From positions 62,001 to 126,000 of the forward strand of contig NZ_NEGC01000006.1 of assembly GCF_002135335.1 (NCBI RefSeq): a stretch of DNA of 64,000 nucleotides, in the 5' to 3' direction. This stretch comes from Acinetobacter sp. ANC 4470 (GTDB lineage: Bacteria > Pseudomonadota > Gammaproteobacteria > Pseudomonadales > Moraxellaceae). The position numbers and the translations under genes were made by a program. How positions within the stretch are numbered: position 1 is the stretch's first letter; each line of letters opens with the position of its first letter. This document shows, one piece after another, positions 1 through 7,855 of this stretch. A model generated the notes under the pieces. The model had not been told where the DNA came from. It ran no database searches and saw only the letters and a program-made list of their open reading frames with translations.

Positions 1-1
1 C

Positions 2-349
2 CTTGCGCTTGGCGTATTACTTGGTGTGTTACTTTCAGCACTATTTTTAATCAACAAATTAGAGCGTGAAGTCAAAGTTCAATCTGAGCTGATCAACAAT
101 ACTCGTCACTACAGCATTTCAGGGCAAATTTTCTTTAGCAGTTCTGATAAATTTTTCCAGTTTTTTGACTTTAAAGAAAATATTTCTAAAGTTGAAATTG
201 ATTTAACCCATGCACATATCTGGGATATTACTTCAGTCAATATGCTTAATAATGTGGTGCAAAAATTTAAAGAGCACAATATTGAAGTTAATATTATTGG
301 CTTAAATGAAGCCAGTAGCACATTGGTAGATCGTTATAGTTCTAATTAA
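2..349 (+). CDS. SulP-family anion transporter, C-terminal part (5' truncated by window edge)
   Basis: The reading frame is open from the left edge, so the start lies outside the window. The visible 115 residues begin with the end of a hydrophobic helix (LALGVLLGVLLSALF) followed by a soluble domain. This is the usual end of SulP inner-membrane transporters: last membrane segment, then a cytoplasmic STAS domain. The DITSVNML stretch matches the conserved STAS loop, where related proteins have an Asp-x-Ser/Thr motif. The substrate (sulfate, bicarbonate or another anion) cannot be told from this fragment. A hairpin terminator follows 15 bp after the stop. Confidence 0.75.
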   Translation, partial: LALGVLLGVLLSALFLINKLEREVKVQSELINNTRHYSISGQIFFSSSDKFFQFFDFKENISKVEIDLTHAHIWDITSVNMLNNVVQKFKEHNIEVNIIGLNEASSTLVDRYSSN

Positions 350-364
350 TTTTAAATGTTCTTC

Positions 365-390
365 AAAGCGCCTAATTAGGCGCTTTTTTA
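365..390 (+). terminator. Rho-independent terminator after the SulP gene
   Basis: Stem AAAGCGCC/GGCGCTTT with loop TAATTA, followed by a T run. It ends the SulP transcript before the trmB promoter. Confidence 0.85.
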
Positions 391-441
391 TTTATTCACT
401 ATTTATTTATCAATTAAATTGAATTGAACCCAGTAAAAAAT

Positions 442-469
442 TTGACTTACACCCCTTAAGACTTAAAAT
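442..469 (+). promoter_or_regulatory. Candidate sigma-70 promoter of trmB
   Basis: TTGACT, a 16-bp spacer and TAAAAT end 32 bp before the trmB ATG. It sits between the upstream terminator and the gene, so trmB appears to have its own promoter. Confidence 0.55.
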
Positions 470-501
470 ACCGCATTCAATTTTTTACATTTGCCAAAGT
501 T

Positions 502-1218
502 ATGTCGAACGATCAATTAGACCAGCAAGTCGTAGAGCTGGATAACCTGAATGAACATCGTGAAATTGTTACTTTTATGCGTCGTTCATCTCCGCTGAAT
601 ACCTCTCAACGTACTGCGCTTGAACAATATGGTCACTTAATTTTGGAATACCCTGTTGGCGATTTACGTCAACATTTTGAACACCCAGAACGCCCTTTAA
701 CTGTTGAAATTGGCTTTGGTATGGGACGTTCTTTGGTACTTATGGCAAAAGCTAATCCTGAACGTAACTATGTCGGTATTGAAGTTCATATCCCTGGTAT
801 CGCGCAATGTGTATACGAAGCAAGCGTGGCAGAATTAACCAACTTACGTTTACTGGATGCAGATGCGATTCAAGTACTTCGTGAAATGCCAGACAATAGC
901 ATTAATGCAGTACAGCTTTATTTTCCAGATCCTTGGCAAAAGAAACGTCATTTCAAACGTCGTTTTGTTTCTCATGATCGTATGCCATTGGTTGAACAAA
1001 AACTGGAAATGGGCGGTACATTCCACTCTGCCACAGATTGGGAACCGTATGCTGAATGGATGCTAGACGTTTTAGACAATCGTCCAAATCTTGAAAATAT
1101 GGCAGGTCAAGGCAATAGCTACCCTCGCCCTGACTGGCGTCCACAAACCAAATTTGAACGTCGTGGTTTAGAGGAAGGTCATAAAATTAATGATTTTCTA
1201 TTTAAGAAAATAAAGTAA
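502..1218 (+). CDS. trmB: tRNA (guanine-N7)-methyltransferase TrmB
   Basis: TrmB transfers a methyl group from S-adenosylmethionine to N7 of G46 in the variable loop of many tRNAs. The 238-residue protein has the SAM-binding motif VEIGFGMGRS (about residues 70-79), the family motif YFPDPWQKKRHFKRR that carries the catalytic Asp, and the C-terminal TKFERRGLEEGH segment typical of TrmB. Length is normal for proteobacteria. The ATG start is used although the Shine-Dalgarno signal is weak; no better start is near. The gene is monocistronic between a promoter and a bidirectional terminator shared with the convergent gene at 1278. Confidence 0.95.
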   Translation: MSNDQLDQQVVELDNLNEHREIVTFMRRSSPLNTSQRTALEQYGHLILEYPVGDLRQHFEHPERPLTVEIGFGMGRSLVLMAKANPERNYVGIEVHIPGIAQCVYEASVAELTNLRLLDADAIQVLREMPDNSINAVQLYFPDPWQKKRHFKRRFVSHDRMPLVEQKLEMGGTFHSATDWEPYAEWMLDVLDNRPNLENMAGQGNSYPRPDWRPQTKFERRGLEEGHKINDFLFKKIK

Positions 1219-1232
1219 ATTTAAAATATAAA

Positions 1233-1269
1233 TTAAAAATGGCTCATTCAGATATGAGCCATTTTTAAT
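1233..1269. terminator. Bidirectional terminator between trmB and the convergent methyltransferase gene
   Basis: Stem AAAAATGGCTCAT/ATGAGCCATTTTT with a short loop. A and T runs flank both sides, so it can act on either strand. Confidence 0.9.
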
Positions 1270-1277
1270 TTAAGGTC

Positions 1278-1952
1278 TTAAATTTTCAATGCCATAAAAC
1301 CTTGATAAGATAAAATTTGGGTAAAACGCTGTACAGAAGCAAAACCAGCCAAGCTAAGCTGTGCAAATGTTTCTTGTTCCAATAGCGGATAAAAGTCATC
1401 TGCTAAACGACTTAACATTGCTGCCGATTGCACTGTATTCAAACCATTTCCTTCACAGACATTTTTTAGTGTTTCACGCTCTTTATCGGTATTCATTTCA
1501 GTCAAATCAAATCCAATAAATACCCCCTGCTGCTTTAAACGCGAATAAATTGCTTTTAAGAAATCGGGTTTATGAGCATAGGGAACAAAATGTGTAACAA
1601 GAATGGAAAGTGCTGCATCATAAATTGGATCTGTTTTTAACTGATCAACATCCGCTAATGCAAACTCAACCCGATGCAGTGCATCTAACGGCTGAATATA
1701 TTGTTTGGCTTTATCCAACATGGTAGCTGATAAATCAGTCGCAGTAAAAGTCCAACTCGGAAACAATTGCAGTAAATAACCCAGTTCGTAACCTGTGCCA
1801 CATCCCACAATCAGCACATGAGCATGTTCACTGACATAGGTTTTTAGCAATGCTTGAATCTGTTGATGCACCACTTCGTAGCCTGGGATGAGCTTACGAA
1901 TGTGTACATCATAGCCATCGACCACATATTGACTGTTAAAATCCTTTGCCAT
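1278..1952 (-). CDS. Class I SAM-dependent methyltransferase, substrate unknown
   Basis: This 224-residue protein has a Rossmann methyltransferase fold. Motif I is VLIVGCGTGYELG (about residues 46-58), followed by the acidic strand-2 region FTATDLSATML and the motif around DAALSILVTHFVP. It resembles the UbiE/trans-aconitate methyltransferase superfamily, but nothing in it identifies the substrate. The ATG at 1952 is preceded by AAGGGA about 11 bases upstream. It lies 54 bp downstream of the DUF2520 gene on the same strand, so the two may be co-transcribed. Confidence 0.8.
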   Translation of the reverse strand: MAKDFNSQYVVDGYDVHIRKLIPGYEVVHQQIQALLKTYVSEHAHVLIVGCGTGYELGYLLQLFPSWTFTATDLSATMLDKAKQYIQPLDALHRVEFALADVDQLKTDPIYDAALSILVTHFVPYAHKPDFLKAIYSRLKQQGVFIGFDLTEMNTDKERETLKNVCEGNGLNTVQSAAMLSRLADDFYPLLEQETFAQLSLAGFASVQRFTQILSYQGFMALKI

Positions 1953-2006
1953 TACTTTGTGATCCCTTTTCTATCAATTATTTCAATATATTCTTCTGAG
2001 TTAAAA

Positions 2007-2789
2007 TTAAGATTTTGATTGATGTGATTGTAAAATTTGCTGACTCATTAAGGTATAAATACTTTTTAAATCATCACGCTGTCTATCATGTAACATCTGT
2101 TCGTGCATCTTTAGAATATTTTGATCGCCACGCATGGCTGGCCCTGTTTGCATTAATTTTGGATCATTATGTAAGGCTTTATTGGCGGTTTCTAAAATCA
2201 GCGGATACAGTAATGAAAAATCTACTTGCTGCGCATCCACAATTTGTTTCGCCATGTCGTAACAATAATTGGTAAAATTACAGGCAAATACAGCAGCCAA
2301 ATGTAAGCTTAAACGTTGAGCTGAAGTATATGAATAAACACGTGTACTTAACTGATTGGCTAGTTCCTCTAATAACGCCAAATCATCTTCAAACTTTGCT
2401 TCTACAAAAATAGGCGTATCTAACCATGGAATGTCCCGATCCAAACTAAAAGTTTGCAACGGATAAAATACACCTGCTCGTACATGGATACATGCCAAGA
2501 CCTCAATATCTGTACTGCCTGAAGTATGCACAATCAGAATATTAGGTAATTGTTGATGAATATTTGCAATAACCGAAGCAATCGCTTGATCACTTACCGC
2601 AATAATCACTAAATCAATTTCTGGATTAAGTTCTTCAATATTTATTGTTGCAGTTGCATTCACTTGCGCTGCTAAAGTTTGTGCAGTTGCTAAAGTTCGA
2701 CTATAAATTTGAACGATTCTATGATGTTGGTTTAATACATGAGCAAGATGATGCGCAACTCGCCCTGCACCAATAAAACTAATTCGCAT
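2007..2789 (-). CDS. Rossmann-like / DUF2520 domain protein
   Basis: The N-terminus has the dinucleotide-binding signature FIGAGRVAHHLA (residues 5-16), and the C-terminal half matches the helical DUF2520 domain with the HLAAVFACNFTNYCY stretch. The architecture resembles the ProC / 3-hydroxyisobutyrate dehydrogenase fold group. It is presumably an NAD(P)-dependent oxidoreductase whose substrate is not established. Length of 260 residues is usual for the family. It is the upstream member of a probable two-gene unit with the methyltransferase at 1278. Confidence 0.8.
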   Translation of the reverse strand: MRISFIGAGRVAHHLAHVLNQHHRIVQIYSRTLATAQTLAAQVNATATINIEELNPEIDLVIIAVSDQAIASVIANIHQQLPNILIVHTSGSTDIEVLACIHVRAGVFYPLQTFSLDRDIPWLDTPIFVEAKFEDDLALLEELANQLSTRVYSYTSAQRLSLHLAAVFACNFTNYCYDMAKQIVDAQQVDFSLLYPLILETANKALHNDPKLMQTGPAMRGDQNILKMHEQMLHDRQRDDLKSIYTLMSQQILQSHQSKS

Positions 2790-2832
2790 ATGCTTTCACA
2801 CTTTACTATTCACCACAGCATGCCAATAAAAA

Positions 2833-2854
2833 AAGAACGAATCAATTCGTCCTT
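2833..2854 (-). terminator. Hairpin with T run on the minus strand
   Basis: Stem AAGGACGAAT/ATTCGTTCTT on the minus strand, with one G-U pair and a 2-nt centre, followed by seven T residues. It lies between the ompA-family gene and the DUF2520 gene and could stop read-through into the latter. Confidence 0.7.
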
Positions 2855-2993
2855 TTAATTAATAGCATGTGTATCGGTCAGTTTTAATTAAAAACGTTAT
2901 TTAAATAGACAATACGTTCTGTGGTTTTTTGATTAAAACATTTGGTGTATTGATGTATTGCATAACCCAAAAGTTATCAATTTAGCGATAGTT

Positions 2994-3034
2994 CTAATAA
3001 AAATCTCTGCTTTTACACAGAAATTTTTATTAGA
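2994..3034. repeat. 17-bp imperfect inverted repeat just after the OmpA-family gene
   Basis: The arms at 2994-3010 and 3018-3034 match over 17 bp with one mismatch around a 7-nt loop. The hairpin starts 11 bp beyond the stop codon of the OmpA-family gene and carries AT-rich ends. A terminator or an mRNA 3'-end stabiliser is the simplest reading. Confidence 0.6.
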
Positions 3035-3045
3035 TTCATAGATGA

Positions 3046-4524
3046 TTACTGTTTTTTAATTCCATTTTCATTCACTTCACGTACCACACCTGTTTCAGTA
3101 TTTAATACGTCAAATTCAATACGGCGATTTTTGAACTGACCATCAGGTGTTGAATTATCCGCGACTGGCTGTTCTTGACCATAACCGACCGCTTGTAACT
3201 GTGCAGGATCAACACCCTGTTTCACTAAATAATCTACAACAGATTGTGCACGTTTTTGTGATAAGGCCTTATTCGTTGCAGCATTACCTACAGCATCAGT
3301 AAAACCTTTAACTGTTAATTTTACATGTGATGCACGTTTCATCAACCCAGCAGCCTGATCCAAAATTGTTTTATTTGCGTCAGGAATATTGGCACTTGCT
3401 GTGTCAAAATTAATAATTTGCATATTGAGTGCTGTTGCAACATCTAAGGCACGAATATTGTCTGGATTAATTCCTGCCAAAGCTTTTTCTGCATTGCTAT
3501 TGCCAGAAGAGATCGCTGCACTTGTATCTACTGGCGTAGTCATAGCTGCTTGTGCCACCACAGTCATATTTTTAACAAGAGGCTGGATTTTAGCCACTAG
3601 TTGCTGTGCATCAGCAGGATTCGCTGTTTGAATTGAAAGTTGATTGCCTATCCATGTTAATGAAGCATTAGGTACTCCTTTTACTAATTTTAGTACACTT
3701 GGAATGGCATCCTGATCAATAAATTCCGTATGGTAATTAGCATTGGTTTCTACTCCGCACCCCGTATTATGATTAAAAATTTGTTTAATATTTTTTTGTA
3801 ATATATCTATATAACTCGCATTACCAGAATACAGCTGGCAAGTGGTTAAATCTCCTGTTGAACCTGTACTAAGTTGCAATTTAGCTGGTTCACTGGCGGC
3901 TTGTGTAGAAACAGGAGTAGATACTGGTTCTTTTTTAGTAGAGCAAGCTTTAAACATTAGTGCAAGTAAAGCCGCCAATATAATAAAAGCAATTAATGGT
4001 AAAAGGAAACCTGATTTTTTTTTCTCTTCAACCGCTCTGTAGGGTTCAATTTTGGGTGTTTGATGTAGAGAATGTCCAGATGCTGCTGCTGTACTTATTC
4101 CTAAAGCACTCAGTAATGCCCCCGCCCAATGAGGTAAGACACTCGATATAGCTGGCCAATGTGTTTCTATAAGATGTGTAATGGCGCTTGGTTCAGCAGA
4201 ACCCGCTTGCGTTTCTAATACTCCAAGCGTTGGAGCAATGGAACGGTTTAAAGTAGATTCAATCGTTTCGGTGGGTACTACTCCTGAAATTTGTTCTAAA
4301 AATTCATATTTTAAAGCAGGGCTGTTTGTAAAAATGTCTGATAATCTTGGATTTAATTGACTTTGTAAATTCGCAATAAGATCAGGTTTAGATTTTAAAA
4401 TAGACAATAAAATTGGAAAAAAACTACTTAATGCCTGACTTTTTTCACTGAGATGTTCTGTTTCACCTTCAAGGACAACCGCAGATACCTTCTGCTTGAG
4501 TAAATCAATTAAATTAATATTCAT
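3046..4524 (-). CDS. OmpA-family envelope protein with N-terminal DUF937-like region, one TM helix and BON-like region
   Basis: Order of parts in 492 residues: a helical DUF937-like region (about 1-145), a single strongly hydrophobic helix (about 173-191) after a lysine cluster, a Ser/Thr/Ala linker, a BON-like segment (about 220-310) and a C-terminal OmpA peptidoglycan-binding domain (about 360-475). The last contains the diagnostic GFTDAVGNAATN and NRRIEFDVL motifs. There is no cleavable signal peptide, so the likely topology is cytoplasmic N-terminus, inner-membrane anchor and periplasmic domain gripping the cell wall. It is monocistronic with hairpins on both sides. The cytoplasmic DUF937-like part is unexplained. 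Confidence 0.8.
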   Translation of the reverse strand: MNINLIDLLKQKVSAVVLEGETEHLSEKSQALSSFFPILLSILKSKPDLIANLQSQLNPRLSDIFTNSPALKYEFLEQISGVVPTETIESTLNRSIAPTLGVLETQAGSAEPSAITHLIETHWPAISSVLPHWAGALLSALGISTAAASGHSLHQTPKIEPYRAVEEKKKSGFLLPLIAFIILAALLALMFKACSTKKEPVSTPVSTQAASEPAKLQLSTGSTGDLTTCQLYSGNASYIDILQKNIKQIFNHNTGCGVETNANYHTEFIDQDAIPSVLKLVKGVPNASLTWIGNQLSIQTANPADAQQLVAKIQPLVKNMTVVAQAAMTTPVDTSAAISSGNSNAEKALAGINPDNIRALDVATALNMQIINFDTASANIPDANKTILDQAAGLMKRASHVKLTVKGFTDAVGNAATNKALSQKRAQSVVDYLVKQGVDPAQLQAVGYGQEQPVADNSTPDGQFKNRRIEFDVLNTETGVVREVNENGIKKQ

Positions 4525-4640
4525 TCATTATTCCTCTTATTCTCGTTTTATCATATGCGCTTTTTAGTTTATCTGTTCGTTTTTTAAACAATGTAAATAA
4601 TTGTATTATTTGGAATACAATTGTTTTTCAACAACAAAAA

Positions 4641-4662
4641 AAAGCCAGCCGAAGCTGACTTT
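4641..4662 (-). terminator. Terminator of the pyrB-pyrC' operon
   Basis: On the minus strand, stem AAAGTCAGC/GCTGGCTTT closes on the stable tetraloop TTCG and is followed by T residues, 29 bp after the pyrC' stop codon. Confidence 0.85.
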
Positions 4663-4690
4663 TATAATTTTTGGAAAAAAATAAACTCAA

Positions 4691-5926
4691 TTAAGCAGCA
4701 AAAGTTTTAATCACTTTACCTACAACTTTTTTGTTAATGAGCGGTGTATTTTTCCCTTGTGAAAGGATCGATTCTTTAGAAACTGTCCATTCAAGCTGCG
4801 GATCAATTAAAACCCAACCTGATTCTTCAACCCAGCGATCGACCATATCGGCAACTTTTGCGGGTGCAAGGGTAACTTTTTCTACCCATTCTAAAGGCTC
4901 AAATAAACCTTCATTAATTAGCTGAATACCAAAAGCAACATAGGTATCAAAAGCAGTCATACCCGGCTCTGTTTCAGCAAATGGTGCTAATTTTGCCGAA
5001 CTACTGAGTGGTTCATGATGAGTACAAATCGCATCGATTACCCCCTCTTTCACACCTTGACGTAATAACTGCTTATCTTTTTCCGCACGTAATGGTGGGC
5101 GTACATGAGCCAAAGAATTGAAACCATCGGTTAAACTTTCGGTTAAATGCAGTTGGTGCATTGCAACATCAGCAGTGACTGGTAGGCCTTTGGCTTTGGC
5201 AATTTTAATTAATTCGACCGATGCACCACATGACAACAAACCAAAATGAGCACGAACTTTAGTAACCTCAATCATCAATAGGTACTTTGCAATCGCCACT
5301 GTTTCAGCCAAGGCTGGAATCATGGGTAAACCTTGACGTGACGCAACAAAGCCCTCATGCACACAACCATCTTTGGCAATTTGGTGTTCTTCTGCATAGA
5401 ACACCACCGTCATACCTAAACCAGCTGCGTATTCAAGCGTTCGAATCACGACATCATCATCCGCAAAGGGAGCATTGGCATTAGACACGGCGGTACAACC
5501 ACCTTTTTTCAAGCCAGCCATATTTGCAGGTTGTTTACCATTTAACCCCTGCGTCTGTGCACCAATGACTTGTAAATAAATCCCACCATCTAACATGGCT
5601 TTTTCCACTAAGCCATGAATCAACGCACCATTATCTTGTACGATTGGTTTTGAATCTGGTGGGGTAAAGATATGTAAAATACCATTTTTACGTGCTGCAT
5701 TACCTTCAGACTTTAACGTACCGTGCTGTTGCTGACCCGGTTCACGCATACGCGCACACAAATCCACCATAGTTGGCATTAACCACTTGCCTTGTCCATC
5801 AATGCTTTCGCTCACATTATCTGTTGCCGTAATGCGTTTACCATGTTCTAAATAAACTGTTTCTACACTATCCGTTTGCTTGATTGGATCGAGGACACGG
5901 ACATTTTCAATTTTTACAATACTCAT
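4691..5926 (-). CDS. pyrC': Dihydroorotase-like protein PyrC', probably non-catalytic partner of PyrB
   Basis: The 411-residue protein has the full dihydroorotase fold but has lost metal ligands. The usual DLHxHLREPG motif reads DLCARMREPG (residues 55-64), so both histidines are replaced by Cys57 and Arg59. The TDHAPH motif reads THHEPL (302-307), losing the catalytic Asp. The PPLR loop is kept. In Pseudomonas, an inactive dihydroorotase homologue encoded behind pyrB is needed to assemble aspartate transcarbamoylase. Here the gene starts 9 bp after pyrB on the same strand, which fits that role. A true dihydroorotase must be encoded elsewhere. Confidence 0.88.
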   Translation of the reverse strand: MSIVKIENVRVLDPIKQTDSVETVYLEHGKRITATDNVSESIDGQGKWLMPTMVDLCARMREPGQQQHGTLKSEGNAARKNGILHIFTPPDSKPIVQDNGALIHGLVEKAMLDGGIYLQVIGAQTQGLNGKQPANMAGLKKGGCTAVSNANAPFADDDVVIRTLEYAAGLGMTVVFYAEEHQIAKDGCVHEGFVASRQGLPMIPALAETVAIAKYLLMIEVTKVRAHFGLLSCGASVELIKIAKAKGLPVTADVAMHQLHLTESLTDGFNSLAHVRPPLRAEKDKQLLRQGVKEGVIDAICTHHEPLSSSAKLAPFAETEPGMTAFDTYVAFGIQLINEGLFEPLEWVEKVTLAPAKVADMVDRWVEESGWVLIDPQLEWTVSKESILSQGKNTPLINKKVVGKVIKTFAA

Positions 5927-5935
5927 GACTTTTCC

Positions 5936-6952
5936 TTATCCCACAATCGCTTCAATTAAACCTTTTTCCTGCAACTGACCTTGCATAGACAGCGCAAGTA
6001 CCGCCATACGTACAGCAATACCATTGGTCACCTGCTGTAAAATAACCGCTTGTGGCCCATCCGCAATACTGGAATCAATTTCTACACCACGGTTCATTGG
6101 CCCTGGATGCATCACGATGCAATCCGGTTTCGCCATTGCCAGACGTTCTTTATTCAAGCCATACATTTTATAAAATTCAGCTTGCGAAGCGAGTGCAGGT
6201 GAATCAATACGTTCATTTTGAATACGTAACGTAATAATCACATCGCAATCTTTAATGCCATCTTCCATTTTATTAAATAGACGGACATCCTCACCATATT
6301 CATCAAAACCATATGGAAGCAAAGTATTTGGTGCAATCACGCGAATGTCTTTACAACCCAAAGTTTGCAATGCCACCACATCTGAACGCGCTACACGTGA
6401 ATGTTTAATGTCGCCAATAATGGCAACACTTAAAGCTTCGAATGGCTTTTTCGTTTCACGGCGAATCGTCAACATATCCAACATGGCTTGAGTTGGATGC
6501 GCATGACGACCATCCCCCGCATTAATAATGGCAACATGTGGCGAGACCGTTTGTGCAATAAAATGTGCCGCACCTGAAGACGAATGACGAACCACGAAAA
6601 TATCCGCCGCCATCGCCTCTAAATTCCACAGCGTATCGCGTAAAGTTTCACCCTTAGATGTACTTGAGCGAGCAATATCAATATTCAAAACGTTTGCCGA
6701 CAAACGCTTTGCTGCTGCTTCAAAAGTTGTACGTGTACGTGTTGAATTTTCAAAAAATAGGTTCATGACTGTACGACCTTCCAAAAGAGGAGTCGTAATC
6801 AATTGATTTTGTTCATTGAAAAAAGCATTAGCGGTATCTAGAATTTTTGTCAGGGTTTCTTTGGAAAGACCTTCAATGGTCAAGAAATGCTTAAGATTAC
6901 CCTGTTGATTGAGTTGAATCTGGCTCGGAGTATGCAATGCTGCCAAGTGCAT
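5936..6952 (-). CDS. pyrB: Aspartate carbamoyltransferase catalytic subunit
   Basis: PyrB condenses carbamoyl phosphate and aspartate in the first committed step of pyrimidine synthesis. The 338 residues include the carbamoyl-phosphate motif [13 protein letters not shown] (about residues 69-81), the HPTQAMLD motif, and the aspartate-site [12 protein letters not shown] segment. An N-terminal extension of about 20 residues before the conserved domain is usual in pseudomonad-type enzymes that work with PyrC'. A GGGA-type ribosome site precedes the ATG. It is the first gene of the pyrB-pyrC' operon; no pyrI regulatory chain is present nearby, as expected for this class. Confidence 0.95.
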   Translation of the reverse strand: MHLAALHTPSQIQLNQQGNLKHFLTIEGLSKETLTKILDTANAFFNEQNQLITTPLLEGRTVMNLFFENSTRTRTTFEAAAKRLSANVLNIDIARSSTSKGETLRDTLWNLEAMAADIFVVRHSSSGAAHFIAQTVSPHVAIINAGDGRHAHPTQAMLDMLTIRRETKKPFEALSVAIIGDIKHSRVARSDVVALQTLGCKDIRVIAPNTLLPYGFDEYGEDVRLFNKMEDGIKDCDVIITLRIQNERIDSPALASQAEFYKMYGLNKERLAMAKPDCIVMHPGPMNRGVEIDSSIADGPQAVILQQVTNGIAVRMAVLALSMQGQLQEKGLIEAIVG

Positions 6953-7240
6953 GAGAGATTCCCTTGCGGTTAAGTTGAACTATTATACAGATATTATTCT
7001 TCATAATCCGAGACCAATGCGCACGATCAAGAAATTTTTAGTCAATTTAAATTTTTGATCTCACTTCTATTATTAAGCAAAATGCTTTCAACATCGCTCA
7101 AATGAACTTTCTATTAAGTACCAATCACATCAAAACATTAAAAATTTTAAACTGTGTATTTGAGCTCTCCTTTGAATCATTTTGCTCTAGCTATGCAGAG
7201 AAATTACGATTGTTCAAGCAATCACGGCTTCTCATCTAAA
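6953..7240. other. Gene-free stretch upstream of pyrB
   Basis: AT-rich with no supported gene. On the minus strand a TATAAT lies at 6982-6987, about 30 bp before the pyrB start, but a good -35 element is not evident. No attenuator-like terminator is seen between it and pyrB. Confidence 0.4.
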
Positions 7241-7280
7241 AAACAGGCTCTAAATTAATGCGATGATTTAGAGCCTGTTT
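7241..7280 (-). terminator. Strong terminator of the gene at 7283
   Basis: A perfect 15-bp stem (7241-7255 with 7266-7280) with a 10-nt loop, followed on the minus strand by TTTTTTAG. It begins 2 bp after the stop codon. Confidence 0.92.
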
Positions 7281-7282
7281 CA

Positions 7283-7633
7283 TTAGCGCAATGCACCAAT
7301 ATAATGATGTGAAACTTGTGCTTTATAAATTTCGTCTTCTGTAACTTCAACTTCATTTTGAACAATTTTAGCTATTTCTTCCTGAATGACCGCAAAACTA
7401 GGCTCACGTTCAGCAATAATTAAAGCATTTAAACGTGCTGCATGTCGGCCTAACTCAGCATCATTTTCAGCCTGTGCCAGCTCCACAACATATTGTGCAT
7501 AATCCTTATTCTGTACCAGATACATGACATCAATGATCCGCCCAGCCACACGTCTCAATCGAGCATAAATGAGTGTTGCAACTGAAAATGCATCGCCATT
7601 TTCCTTAAAACCTTTGTAAACCAAATCTGTCAT
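7283..7633 (-). CDS. Conserved hypothetical protein, 116 aa, helical
   Basis: I do not recognise the family. The protein is rich in Ala, Glu and Leu and looks mostly alpha-helical, with no signal peptide or membrane segment from the start chosen here. The frame is open upstream to 7696, but the ATG at 7633 is preceded by GGGGG six bases away. The upstream extension is hydrophobic and lacks a ribosome site. The gene stands alone with its own terminator and is divergent from rlmKL. Likely cytoplasmic; function unknown. Confidence 0.65.
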   Translation of the reverse strand: MTDLVYKGFKENGDAFSVATLIYARLRRVAGRIIDVMYLVQNKDYAQYVVELAQAENDAELGRHAARLNALIIAEREPSFAVIQEEIAKIVQNEVEVTEDEIYKAQVSHHYIGALR

Positions 7634-7761
7634 GAATGCCCCCATCAAATCAATTTTAAACAACGATTTCAGCCAAAATACCAGACTGATCACCAATCAA
7701 TATATTGTTTAGCAAAATGCATACCAAATATGAGCTCTTAATAGATAAAAAGTCGACATTT

Positions 7762-7789
7762 TTGCCTCAGACTCAGGCTTTACCATAAT
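7762..7789 (+). promoter_or_regulatory. Candidate promoter of rlmKL
   Basis: TTGCCT, a 16-bp spacer and CATAAT lie about 66 bp before the rlmKL ATG. Both boxes are one or two bases from consensus. Confidence 0.4.
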
Positions 7790-7855
7790 TTAAAAACTTT
7801 TAAGCCCTAAAATACGTTAAAATATTAGATTGCTTAGCTGCTTTTGGAAATTTGC

